Origin: Alcaligenes faecalis
Lineage (GTDB): Bacteria; Pseudomonadota; Gammaproteobacteria; Burkholderiales; Burkholderiaceae_B
Length of the DNA stretch: 64,000 nucleotides
Reading direction: 5' to 3'
NCBI RefSeq assembly: GCF_005311025.1
Contig: NZ_CP031747.1
Span: forward strand, 1,798,001 to 1,862,000
Both the position numbers and the translations under genes were made by a program. The notes below the pieces were generated by a model. That model did no database searches. It was not told the DNA's origin and was given only the letters and a program-made list of their open reading frames with translations. Positions 53,391 to 61,921 of this stretch are shown here, piece by piece. Positions within the stretch are counted from its first letter, which is position 1, and each line of letters begins with the position of its first letter.

Positions 53391-55643
53391 ATGTACACAC
53401 CACGCCACAATGGGACGTTTGTGCCCTCGATACGTAAAATCGGCAGTTCCAGCCGCTCCGGCTTTGCCCTGGACCGCACGTTCAGCGCCGTGCAAATGGC
53501 ATTAATACTGGGTTTGGGAGCCAGCGCGCTGGCCTTGATGGCCTCGCCTGCGCAGGCACAAAACAGTACGGCTGCCCAGGCTGATGAAGTCGTCACCCTG
53601 CCATCCGTTACCGTCAAAGGCCAGCGCGACAAGACCGTCGAGAGCTACGCCGGTGGACAAGTTGCCACCGGCGGACGTGTCGGTTTGCTGGGCACCAAAG
53701 ACTTCATGGAAACGCCCTTCAACACCATCAGCTATACCGAGCAATACATAGCCGATCAACAGGCGCGTGACATCAGCGAAGTGATCGCCAAAACCGACCC
53801 CAGCGTATTCATGAGCGGCATCGCAGGCGAGAGCAACGAAAGCTACTCCATCCGCGGCTTCCGTTCCGATGTGGGTGATGTCACCGTCAACGGTCTGGCC
53901 GGGATGGGCGGCTACTACCGCAACTCGCCCGAAGCCTACGAGCGCGTCGAGGTCCTGAAAGGCCCCTCGGCCCTGCTTAACGGCATGCCGCCCAAAGGCT
54001 CGGCAGGCGGCGCCGTCAACCTGGTCACCAAACGTGCAGGCGACGATCCCCTGTTTCGCGTCACAGGCAGCTATATGTCCGACTCGCACTTTGGTGGCCA
54101 CGTGGATCTGGGCCGTCGATTTGGCGAGGACAAGCAGTTTGGTGTACGCCTGAACACAGCCTACCGCGATGGTGAAATTGCCGTCAAAGACCAGGACAAG
54201 AAAATTACCCAGACCTCTTTGGGCCTGGACTGGCGCGGTGAGCGTGTCCGCTTGTCTGCCGACCTGTTTCACAGCAAAGACCGCGCCTACGGCCTGACGC
54301 GCGGCCTGACCTTGAATCCCGGCGTAGAACTGCCCAAACCACCCAAACCCGATGTGTCGTGGAACCCGCCTTGGGCTTTTTACGACACCACCGATAAAGG
54401 CGCCATGATCCGTGGCGAGTTCGATCTGAACGATCAATTCACCGCTTACGCTGCCGCCGGTATCAGCCGTACCAAATTCAGATCCAATATGGGAGCTGGT
54501 CAGGTGATCAATAACGCAGGCGATTTCAGGATCAACTTCAGCGGCGTGGCCGACGAGATGCGGCGCAAAACCGCTGAAGTGGGTCTGATGGGTAAGCTGC
54601 AAACCGGCCCGGTCAGCCATCAATTCGCGATCAACGCCACGCAGTACAACGAAGACTACGACCTGAGCGGCTTTCGCAACTTGCTGCCCACCGCATGGGA
54701 AACCAATATCTACGATCCCGTCTGGGGTCCAGAGCCTTCCTTGCCGAACAATATTCCGCTGATCAGCACCACTAAAACTCGCTTGAAGAGCATCGGTTTT
54801 GCTGACACCCTGTCCTTTGCCGAGGACCGCGTACAAGTGACACTGGGCGCACGCCGTCAGCAAGTGATCAACGAGAGCTTTAACGGCACCACCGGCCAGC
54901 GTACAGGCAAGCGCTACAAGGAAAGCGCAACCACTCCCGCCGTCGCTTTCCTGGTGAAAGCCACTGATCAAGTCTCGGTCTACGCCAACTACATCGAAGG
55001 CTTGTCCCAAGGCGCGATTGCTCCCAACACCGCCGCCAATGCAGGTCAGGTTTTTGCCCCCTTCAAAACCAAGCAGAAGGAAGTGGGCCTGAAGCTGGAT
55101 CTGGGTGACTTTGCCCATACCCTGGCCCTGTACGAAATCAAGCGCCCCAGCAGCTATACCGACCCATTTACCAACGTGTTCTCCTTTGGTGGCGAGCAAC
55201 GCAACCGGGGCATTGAATGGGGCTTTTTCGGCTCCCCCATGGAAGGTGTTCGCTTGATGGGTGGCGTGGCTTACTCCGATCCGGAAATCACCAAAGCCGC
55301 CAACCCGGCTGAAGAGGGCCGCCAGGCCACGGGCCTGCCCAAGTGGCAAGCCAAGCTGGGCGTGGAATGGGATGTACCCAACTTGCAAGGTCTGACCGTG
55401 ATGGCCAACGCCACCACCTCATCCAAGCAATACCTGAGCGCGGACAACTCCCTGTCCATCCCCGGCCATACCGTGTTTGATCTGGGCGCACGCTATCGCA
55501 CCAAGATCTCCGGCCGTCCGCTGACCTTGCGAGCGACGGTGAATAACGTAGCGAACAAAGCTTACTGGGCCAAGCCGCACTTCACCAGCCTGGGTGTGGG
55601 CGCACCACGGACTTTCATGTTGTCAGCAACGATGGATTTCTAA
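53391..55643 (+). CDS. TonB-dependent ferric-siderophore receptor (BauA/FatA-like)
   Basis: Outer-membrane receptor of 750 residues with a long N-terminal leader (signal peptide core MALILGLGASALALMASP, cleavage near AQAQ). The TonB box is near TLPSVTVKG, the plug has RGFRSDVGDVTVNGL and KGPSALLNGMPPKGSAGGAVNL, and a 22-strand barrel ends in Phe (SATMDF). No STN domain is present. AAAGGAAA precedes the ATG. It closes the operon order permease-permease-ATPase-binding protein-receptor, and a hairpin follows. The ligand is probably a mixed-type siderophore, inferred only from gene order. Confidence 0.93.
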   Translation: MYTPRHNGTFVPSIRKIGSSSRSGFALDRTFSAVQMALILGLGASALALMASPAQAQNSTAAQADEVVTLPSVTVKGQRDKTVESYAGGQVATGGRVGLLGTKDFMETPFNTISYTEQYIADQQARDISEVIAKTDPSVFMSGIAGESNESYSIRGFRSDVGDVTVNGLAGMGGYYRNSPEAYERVEVLKGPSALLNGMPPKGSAGGAVNLVTKRAGDDPLFRVTGSYMSDSHFGGHVDLGRRFGEDKQFGVRLNTAYRDGEIAVKDQDKKITQTSLGLDWRGERVRLSADLFHSKDRAYGLTRGLTLNPGVELPKPPKPDVSWNPPWAFYDTTDKGAMIRGEFDLNDQFTAYAAAGISRTKFRSNMGAGQVINNAGDFRINFSGVADEMRRKTAEVGLMGKLQTGPVSHQFAINATQYNEDYDLSGFRNLLPTAWETNIYDPVWGPEPSLPNNIPLISTTKTRLKSIGFADTLSFAEDRVQVTLGARRQQVINESFNGTTGQRTGKRYKESATTPAVAFLVKATDQVSVYANYIEGLSQGAIAPNTAANAGQVFAPFKTKQKEVGLKLDLGDFAHTLALYEIKRPSSYTDPFTNVFSFGGEQRNRGIEWGFFGSPMEGVRLMGGVAYSDPEITKAANPAEEGRQATGLPKWQAKLGVEWDVPNLQGLTVMANATTSSKQYLSADNSLSIPGHTVFDLGARYRTKISGRPLTLRATVNNVANKAYWAKPHFTSLGVGAPRTFMLSATMDF

Positions 55644-55663
55644 GCTGAAGAGCTGAATTTGAT

Positions 55664-55710
55664 GAAAGGGCCTTGTAGCGCGATAAAAGCGCAGGCAAGG
55701 CCTTATTCTT
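55664..55710 (+). terminator. Terminator of the siderophore operon
   Basis: GGCCTTG (55669-55675) pairs with CAAGGCC (55696-55702), with an inner GCGC stem, followed by TTATTCTTT. It starts about 25 bp after the receptor stop. Confidence 0.7.
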
Positions 55711-55936
55711 TCCAGAAGAAGAGGCCAAGCCTTCCTGATACTTTGGCGACATTTTCAGGCACAAGAGTACTTGGCATCCTGGCACCGGGCACAAGAAGCA
55801 ACCAAGCTTTTGGGCTTACGGAGAGCTACCCTTGGTGTCGTACCCGACACCATACGCAGCGACGGTCACCGCAACAATAACAAGAATGACAACGCTAAAG
55901 GAAACTGGCTGATCCAGCGTGTTAAAGACTAAGCCC

Positions 55937-56494
55937 CTAATCCAATAAACACAGCAGATGGATATCTTCCGGGTCCAGCGCAAATAAACGAGCATCAGGC
56001 TCTGGCGCGATTTCAAAGCCATGCGCCAGATAAAAATCCACCGTATTCACCGAAGGCGTGGCCGAGGCATAGACCGCCTTCGCGCCCCACTCCACAGCCT
56101 GCTTCTTGGCCTGATCCAGCAGCCATGTGCCCATACCCTGCCCGCGCAAGGACTGGCTAACGTGCAAAAAGAAAAGCTGACGCCAGTCGCCTTGTGGCCC
56201 CAAAGGCAAGCTGTCCAAACCCACAGCGGCCAGCAAATGATCGCCCTGGAATACGCCCATGAACCAGGAACCGCGATGAAAAGCGTCTTCATGTTCAGGG
56301 TGATATTTCTCCGGGTCCCCTTCCGGCCAACCGCGCAAATCAATATCAGCCGCTTGCTTGTGCAGCACACCATCGCGCAGCTCGTACAAGCCGTCAATCC
56401 GTTCGCTACGGTCTATAGACCACAGCAGATTCAGTTCGGTTTCCAGTAGAGGGCGTAACGACAAACCAGAGGGTAAAGAGGACATCAAATTCAC
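55937..56494 (-). CDS. GNAT-family N-acetyltransferase
   Basis: Enzyme of about 185 residues. The acetyl-CoA pyrophosphate loop reads SLRGQGMGTWLLDQA, and VDFYLAHGFEI is the typical last strand. It transfers an acetyl group from acetyl-CoA to an amine; the substrate is unknown. The start is GTG 56494 or ATG 56485, with no clear ribosome site. It stands alone, converging with the siderophore receptor across a 290-bp gap that otherwise shows only the terminator. Confidence 0.87.
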   Translation of the reverse strand: MNLMSSLPSGLSLRPLLETELNLLWSIDRSERIDGLYELRDGVLHKQAADIDLRGWPEGDPEKYHPEHEDAFHRGSWFMGVFQGDHLLAAVGLDSLPLGPQGDWRQLFFLHVSQSLRGQGMGTWLLDQAKKQAVEWGAKAVYASATPSVNTVDFYLAHGFEIAPEPDARLFALDPEDIHLLCLLD

Positions 56495-56640
56495 TGTGAC
56501 ATGTTACGAGGGCTGAGCCAGGCTTGGCACTCAAACAAAAAGATCAGTAGGCTCATTACTGAACGCCAGTCTCACCCCTTGTCTGAATACGTCCGATTAT
56601 AGGCGCACGCCACTCGAGCTAGCCGCAGGCCTCAGCAATC

Positions 56641-57642
56641 TTACGGGGTAACAAACACCTGCGCATGCAGATCCTGAATTTTCAAACCGCGCTTCAATAC
56701 CAGGCCGGTGGCCGCATCCACCAAGCTCGGAGACCCCGCTGCATACACTTTCCAGCCACTCAGGTTTTCCTGTTCCTGAGCAATCACCTCTGTCAGCGCA
56801 CCGCGTCGATAGGGCATCACCGGTATGCCCGAAATGACGGGCTTGAAGCTCAAATTAGCGTATTGACGTTCCAAGGCCTGAAAAATATCAAGCGCATATA
56901 AGTCCCGAATTTCCTGCAATCCGAAATACACATGTATGGCTTGCGTCATGCCGCAGGCCAAAGCCGATTCAATCATTGACCTGATCGGTGCCAGGCCTGC
57001 CCCGTCAGCAATACACAAGATGGGGCCATCGTGAGCATCACGCAGATAAGAAGAGCCACGCGGTGCCTCCAGCACTACCTGCTCTCCCGGCTGCAGCACC
57101 GTGTGCACGTAGCCTGAGGTCACCCCGCCCGGGACACGACGTATATAAAACTCCAGCTCTGACGCACCGGGGGGATTGGCCATGGCGTAGCTGCGTACCG
57201 GCGCTTGCCCGAACCGGATATCCGCATATTGCCCGGCATAAAACATCAGGGGCTCGGCTTCATCAAGACGAATTCGGACAAGGCGTATATCCTGCGTCAA
57301 ATCCGCAATGGCAGATACGGTCCCCGTCATAGTGCATAAAGGAGGCCGCCCACGTATATCGTCCGTTCCCAGCCACTCTACCGTGACATCGTCGGTCGGA
57401 ATGGCTCTACAGGCCAGGATCAGGTTTCGGGCCCGTTGCGCGGCCGTCAAGGCAAAAGGCGAATACTCCATCATCTCCACCTGCCCGTCGACCAATCTCG
57501 TTTTACAGCCACCGCAGCGCCCCATACGGCAACCATGCGGGTAGACCATACTGTTCTCCAGTGAGGCCTGCAGAATGGTTTGCCCGTTCTGAGCTGCTAT
57601 CCGTTTGCCTGTCTGACGGATAAAAATGGTTTTGCTGCTCAT
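56641..57642 (-). CDS. Oxygenase reductase component (2Fe-2S ferredoxin, FAD, NAD)
   Basis: Reductase of 333 residues. N-terminal plant-type ferredoxin cluster: HGCRMGRCGGCKTRL (Cys-x4-Cys-x2-Cys) with a fourth Cys in LILACRA. The FAD domain contains RSYAMANPPG and the NAD domain GAGLAPIRSMIES, with a C-terminal aromatic-free tail. The order is that of phenol-hydroxylase and CDP-6-deoxy-glucoseen reductase types. Such proteins feed electrons to an oxygenase, but no oxygenase gene is nearby, so its partner is unknown. The divergent or adjacent LysR gene at 57823 lies upstream on the same strand. Confidence 0.88.
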   Translation of the reverse strand: MSSKTIFIRQTGKRIAAQNGQTILQASLENSMVYPHGCRMGRCGGCKTRLVDGQVEMMEYSPFALTAAQRARNLILACRAIPTDDVTVEWLGTDDIRGRPPLCTMTGTVSAIADLTQDIRLVRIRLDEAEPLMFYAGQYADIRFGQAPVRSYAMANPPGASELEFYIRRVPGGVTSGYVHTVLQPGEQVVLEAPRGSSYLRDAHDGPILCIADGAGLAPIRSMIESALACGMTQAIHVYFGLQEIRDLYALDIFQALERQYANLSFKPVISGIPVMPYRRGALTEVIAQEQENLSGWKVYAAGSPSLVDAATGLVLKRGLKIQDLHAQVFVTP

Positions 57643-57822
57643 GTCAGCCTCCCCCTAAGGTACGAGCCGGTGCCCTACCAGGATTTCAACGCATCAAACC
57701 CGTGTTTCCGAACCGGTACAGATCTGGCTGCCTTGCAAATGTTATATAGCATGCCAAGGAAATGTGCCCAGCAAGGACAAGCACGGTTTTATCCACCCTA
57801 AAGCCTGTACCCGGTTACCTCT

Positions 57823-58764
57823 TCACGGCGCCGTTCCTGGCCAGACTTGCATAGCATCCTCAGACGGAACGGCACACTTAAGCAACTGCTGCCGCAGCAT
57901 TGTAGCGGCGACACCAAGCGCGTGATCGGTGCGATGAGCCAGATACGCGCGCGTGTAGGACACCCCCATGGGGCCGAGCGCCGCAGCCGCCAAGGGCACA
58001 AGTTGCTTCTGCTCCAACTCCTGCTCAATCGTCCACAAGGGCAAACGCCCCCAGCCCACCCCGCCTAAAATCAGCGCGCGCTTTGCATCCTGAGTCCCTA
58101 CTCGCAACGTCTGCGGTGATAACACCCCAAAATCGCGCCCTTCGGACAAGGCCGAAGGGTCCTCCAGAACGATCTGCGTATGATCTGCCAATTCCGTGTT
58201 CGTCAACGCATGACGGACCAAAGCCAGAGGATGGCTCGCCTCAGCTACAGCCACAATCGGCACCCAATGCAAAGCCTCGATCTGAATGCGCTGATCCATG
58301 AAATCCTCGCCCGCCATGATGGCAAGGTCACAGCGCTTGTCCCGCAGCGCCTGTAGTGGCGCACCCAGAGGCTCAACAGCCAGGCGCAGACGGACAGATG
58401 GCAAAGCATGACGCAAGGCTTTTAACGCTGCCGCAACAACAGGCAGCGGATAAAGCGTATCGACCATCAAGGACAGCTCGGTCTCCACCCCCTGGACCAA
58501 TCCGCTGGCGTGGGCACGCATGAAGTCTACTTTCAGCAATATCGCCCGGGCATCTTCGAGCAAGGCCTGACCAGCTTGCGTCAGCCTGGGCCGATGAGCA
58601 CTTCGATCAAAGAGACTTACTCCCAGATGGCGTTCGAGATTAGCAATGGCGTGGCTTACCGCGGACTGCGCACGACGCAGACGCGCCGCACCCTGACGAA
58701 AACTGCCTGCGTCAGCGACGGTGACAAACATACGGATCTGATCGAGGGTAAGGGCGTCCAGCAT
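57823..58764 (-). CDS. LysR-family regulator
   Basis: Regulator of 313 residues. The N-terminal HTH reads LDQIRMFVTVADAGSFRQGAARL, then RAQSAVSHAIANLERHLGV, and the effector domain follows. ATG 58764 gives the usual LysR N-terminus; an upstream frame from 58842 overlaps the control region. It is divergent from the wrbA-MFS-AhpD-like genes, with an 18-bp LysR box between, and upstream of the oxygenase reductase on the same strand. It may control both directions; the effector is unknown. Confidence 0.9.
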   Translation of the reverse strand: MLDALTLDQIRMFVTVADAGSFRQGAARLRRAQSAVSHAIANLERHLGVSLFDRSAHRPRLTQAGQALLEDARAILLKVDFMRAHASGLVQGVETELSLMVDTLYPLPVVAAALKALRHALPSVRLRLAVEPLGAPLQALRDKRCDLAIMAGEDFMDQRIQIEALHWVPIVAVAEASHPLALVRHALTNTELADHTQIVLEDPSALSEGRDFGVLSPQTLRVGTQDAKRALILGGVGWGRLPLWTIEQELEQKQLVPLAAAALGPMGVSYTRAYLAHRTDHALGVAATMLRQQLLKCAVPSEDAMQVWPGTAP

Positions 58765-58775
58765 TGATCTATTTT

Positions 58776-58793
58776 TTGAATCAAGATGTTCAA
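58776..58793. promoter_or_regulatory. LysR box between the regulator and wrbA
   Basis: TTGAA-N8-TTCAA, an inverted repeat of the T-N11-A type, 12 bp upstream of the LysR ATG and about 93 bp upstream of wrbA. Confidence 0.6.
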
Positions 58794-58885
58794 TATTATA
58801 GGTCTTCCGTAGATCATTCAACGCGCCGATACTGACTGTCATTAAGGCGTTCTGTTAACCCTTAAACACAAAAGGACTGTGCGAA

Positions 58886-59512
58886 ATGACTAAAATCCTT
58901 ATTCTTTATTACTCGTCCTACGGCCATATTGAAACCATGGCCAAGGCGGTCGCCGAAGGGGTACACAGCAGTGGTGCCCAAGCCGTGCTGAAACGTGTGC
59001 CGGAGCTGGTGCCTGATGCCATTGCCAGAAAGGCAGGCTACAAACTCCCTCAGAATGCTCCAGTAGCAACCGTCGATGAACTTGCGCACTACGATGGCAT
59101 CATCCTGGGCACGCCGACCCGATTCGGAAACATGGCTGCCCAGCTCAAGAACTTCCTGGACCAGGCCGGCAGCCTGTGGGCACGGGATGCCCTGGTCGGC
59201 AAGGTTGGCAGTGTTTTTACCTCTACTGGCAGCCAGCACGGTGGCCAAGAATCCACCATTCTTTCTACGCATACCGTTCTCCTGCACCTGGGCATGGTGG
59301 TGACAGGTCTGCCCTACAGTTTCAAGGGGCAGTTGCGCATGGACGAAATCACAGGGGGATCTCCTTATGGTGCCTCAACACTGGCTGATGATGGCAAGGG
59401 AGGTGACCGGCAACCCACCTCTAACGAGCTGGAGGCAGCACGCTATCAGGGAGCTTATGTAGGCCGAGTGGCTCAGGCACTGGCATCAATAAAACCTGCG
59501 ATAGTGGCGTAA
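58886..59512 (+). CDS. wrbA: WrbA-type NAD(P)H:quinone oxidoreductase
   Basis: Flavodoxin-fold enzyme of 208 residues using FMN to reduce quinones by two electrons. Family segments: [22 protein letters not shown] (FMN phosphate loop), [34 protein letters not shown] and a late [12 protein letters not shown]. It is the first gene of a unit with an MFS transporter 5 bp downstream. The LysR regulator is divergent. The role fits protection from quinones or redox-cycling compounds. Confidence 0.95.
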   Translation: MTKILILYYSSYGHIETMAKAVAEGVHSSGAQAVLKRVPELVPDAIARKAGYKLPQNAPVATVDELAHYDGIILGTPTRFGNMAAQLKNFLDQAGSLWARDALVGKVGSVFTSTGSQHGGQESTILSTHTVLLHLGMVVTGLPYSFKGQLRMDEITGGSPYGASTLADDGKGGDRQPTSNELEAARYQGAYVGRVAQALASIKPAIVA

Positions 59513-59517
59513 ATAAC

Positions 59518-60684
59518 ATGCCTTCCCACCAGACACACACTGACTGGCGAGCGGTCTGGGTAGTCTTCATAACCGGGGTAGCCTGCGCCTACAACCTCGG
59601 GAAGGTGGCGACTGCCGCAGCGCACTTGCAGTCTGAGCTGGGTTTGAGCCTGGCGGAAGTAGGAAGCCTGGGCGCCACCTTCGCGGTATTAGGTGCATTG
59701 GGCAGCATAGCAGCCGGTTCGGCAGTGGCACGAGCGGGGGATAGACGCATGTTGATCATAGGACTTCTGACCATGACAACAGGCGCAGTTGCCGCCGTGC
59801 CAACGAACAGCATCGTTATGCTCATGGTCGCGCGAACAGTGGAAGGCCTGGGTTTCCTGCTCATCACCGTATCTGGACCGACGCTAATAGCGCGGATTAC
59901 ACATAAACAGGACCAAGGCAAAGCCCTTGCTCTGTGGAGTTGTTTCATGCCAGGCGGTATGGCTTTAGCCCTGCTTACCGGGCCCTGGTTTAGCAACTGG
60001 CGCGATATTTGGCTCTTTACGGCTGTGTTAACGGCCATGATCACCGTGCTGGTCATGCGGCTAACCCCAGCGCTTCCAACACGCCAACTGGCGCCAGCGC
60101 CTTGCGCCCGTCTGGGTCATGTTCTTAGCTCAGCCCCTTTGGCTATCACTTTCCTGCTCTATAGCTTGATGTTCTTTGCGCTCTTTTCATTCTTGCCGGT
60201 GCTACTGCAACAGCGCATGCAGGCAAGCCCTACTACCGCAGGCATGCTGGCGGCGTTAGCCTGTCTTGCCAATGTGCTGGGAAACCTCTGCGCCGATCGG
60301 ATTCTAAGGCGAGTGTCCCGACGTGTACTTTGCCTATGGGTCGCCCTCGTGATGGGGGCGTGTGCCCCGGGCATATTCTTGCCCGTGTTCGGGTCCATAC
60401 CAACACTGGCGCTATGCCTCCTGTTCTCCGCAGTGGGCGGCCTGATTCCAGCCAGCCTGCTGTCTGCAGTTCCACTAGTGACAAGGAATCCAACTCAGGC
60501 CGCCCTGGCAGTGGGACTGCTAATGCAAGGCAGCAATATGGGAGTGGCGCTCGGACCGTTACTGGTGGGCCGCGCCGTCGATGGGCACGGCTGGCCCGCC
60601 GCCGCAGTGCTGGTTGTCGCCTGGGCGACAGCAATGGCCTTCATCGTCGGATGGCACAGCAAGCACCTGGCGCTGAGGGCTTAG
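59518..60684 (+). CDS. MFS transporter
   Basis: Inner-membrane transporter of 388 residues with 12 hydrophobic helices. Motif-A-like loop between helices 2 and 3 (AGDRRMLI) and a central gap between the halves (LTPALPTRQLAPAPC) are visible. It resembles the CynX/NarK-like or drug-exporter MFS groups. It follows wrbA by 5 bp and precedes an AhpD-like gene by 90 bp. In this company it may export a toxic quinone or electrophile, which is inference. Confidence 0.85.
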   Translation: MPSHQTHTDWRAVWVVFITGVACAYNLGKVATAAAHLQSELGLSLAEVGSLGATFAVLGALGSIAAGSAVARAGDRRMLIIGLLTMTTGAVAAVPTNSIVMLMVARTVEGLGFLLITVSGPTLIARITHKQDQGKALALWSCFMPGGMALALLTGPWFSNWRDIWLFTAVLTAMITVLVMRLTPALPTRQLAPAPCARLGHVLSSAPLAITFLLYSLMFFALFSFLPVLLQQRMQASPTTAGMLAALACLANVLGNLCADRILRRVSRRVLCLWVALVMGACAPGIFLPVFGSIPTLALCLLFSAVGGLIPASLLSAVPLVTRNPTQAALAVGLLMQGSNMGVALGPLLVGRAVDGHGWPAAAVLVVAWATAMAFIVGWHSKHLALRA

Positions 60685-60774
60685 CCAGACGGTCACAACA
60701 CCCGTAACAAGCCTGATCTCTCCGCGACAAGCACTACACGATTGCCCCACTCATTCTTCAGAAAGGACATAACG

Positions 60775-61236
60775 ATGTCGACTCCCCGACTTGACTACTA
60801 CACACTGGCCCCACAATCGGCCAAGGCTCTGGGCCGAGCTTCATTTACGGCAGGCTGCACCCTGGACAAACGCTTGAAAGAGTTGGTGAACCTGCGCATC
60901 AGCCAGATCAATGGCTGCGCCTTTTGTATCGACATGCACTGGGCCGACTTGATCAGGCAAGGTGCAGACCCAAGGCACATTAATGCGCTTTCGGGATGGC
61001 GCGAAGCCACCCGCTTCTTTAGCGAGCCCGAACGCGCCGCGCTTAACTGGGCAGAAGCCGTCAACGCGCTGCCCCAACGCAGCCCCAGCGACGAAGACTT
61101 TGAACTGGCTCGGCAGCATTTCAGTGATGAAGCCATCGTCGAGCTGACCTTTGTCGTTGGAACGATTCGCGCCTGGAACATGCTCAACGCCAGCTTTCAT
61201 ACACAGGTGCCTGAAACACCGTATGTGGAGGGTTGA
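60775..61236 (+). CDS. AhpD-like carboxymuconolactone decarboxylase-family protein
   Basis: Protein of 153 residues. The peroxidase motif CAFCIDMHWADL gives Cys-x2-Cys and the distal His, as in AhpD and PA0269-type alkylhydroperoxidases. LKELVNLRISQINGCAFC is the typical lead-in helix. ATG 60775 has AAAGGA upstream; a longer frame from 60742 is not supported. The gene follows wrbA and the MFS transporter in the same direction, so it may be part of one oxidative-defence unit. It differs in sequence from the AhpD-like protein at 4100. Confidence 0.88.
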   Translation: MSTPRLDYYTLAPQSAKALGRASFTAGCTLDKRLKELVNLRISQINGCAFCIDMHWADLIRQGADPRHINALSGWREATRFFSEPERAALNWAEAVNALPQRSPSDEDFELARQHFSDEAIVELTFVVGTIRAWNMLNASFHTQVPETPYVEG

Positions 61237-61288
61237 ACTGCGCTTGTCCCCATACAAGCGCAACCGTAAGTCCTCAACCCCAGATGAA

Positions 61289-61819
61289 TTACCGATTACG
61301 ACGGGCCCGCTCCTGCACCACATTGCTCTCCAGCATGGCAGCGGCCCGGCTTGTAATTCTATCGAGCATGCTACTTAGCGCCACCATCTCTGCCTGGCTA
61401 AGATCCTGAAAAATCTCTGCATTCAAGGACACGATGATGGGCATCATTTCTCCGTAGCGCTGCCGGCCCAACTCGGTGACAGAAATATGAACCACGCGCG
61501 TATCCAGCGTGTCTCGAGTCCGCTTCAACAAGCCTTTTTCACACAAAGAACTGACAGCTCGCGAACAGCGAGCCCCATCCAGCGCAACCGCCTGCGCCAG
61601 TGCAGACCCTGTCAGGGCCGGATGCATACAGGCGATAGCCAAGATACGCCACTCACGACGGGTGATATTGAATCGCCCCTCGCACAAGCGAATGAAAATC
61701 GGATTACTGGCAGACCAGGCTCGATACAGCTGGAACATCATCATGGCCGGCAGCGTAAGGGGCGTCGCACTGCCTGCAGTGCTTGCCAAGGCAGGGGAAG
61801 GCTTGGGGGAGCTGACCAT
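61289..61819 (-). CDS. MarR-family regulator
   Basis: Regulator of 176 residues with a winged helix: ITRREWRILAIACMHPALTGSALA, then ARCSRAVSSLCEKGLLKRT and DTRVVHISVTELGRQ, the MarR wing. It is divergent from the third Bug receptor and sulfatase, with an inverted repeat between. It converges with the AhpD-like gene 52 bp away. Likely targets are the Bug-sulfatase pair and itself; the effector is unknown. Confidence 0.88.
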   Translation of the reverse strand: MVSSPKPSPALASTAGSATPLTLPAMMMFQLYRAWSASNPIFIRLCEGRFNITRREWRILAIACMHPALTGSALAQAVALDGARCSRAVSSLCEKGLLKRTRDTLDTRVVHISVTELGRQRYGEMMPIIVSLNAEIFQDLSQAEMVALSSMLDRITSRAAAMLESNVVQERARRNR

Positions 61820-61840
61820 GGGATGACCTTTAACCTTGAA

Positions 61841-61863
61841 GATACTTGATTAGAACAACTATC
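61841..61863. promoter_or_regulatory. MarR operator candidate
   Basis: GATACTTG-N7-CAACTATC, an inverted repeat with one mismatch, lies 21 bp from the MarR start and 59 bp from the Bug start. Size and place fit a MarR operator. Confidence 0.55.
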
Positions 61864-61921
61864 AGCCCCCTTGGTAAGCTGCGGTAAAAACTGATGGAAA
61901 TCAAAAAAAAGGAGACAAATC

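Noticed and set aside
53502-55388. A 628-codon open frame antisense to the siderophore receptor
   Set aside because: The plus strand encodes a complete TonB receptor; the antisense product resembles no family.
55659-55880. A 73-codon frame after the siderophore receptor
   Set aside because: It begins inside the operon terminator, lacks a ribosome site and shows no protein-like pattern.
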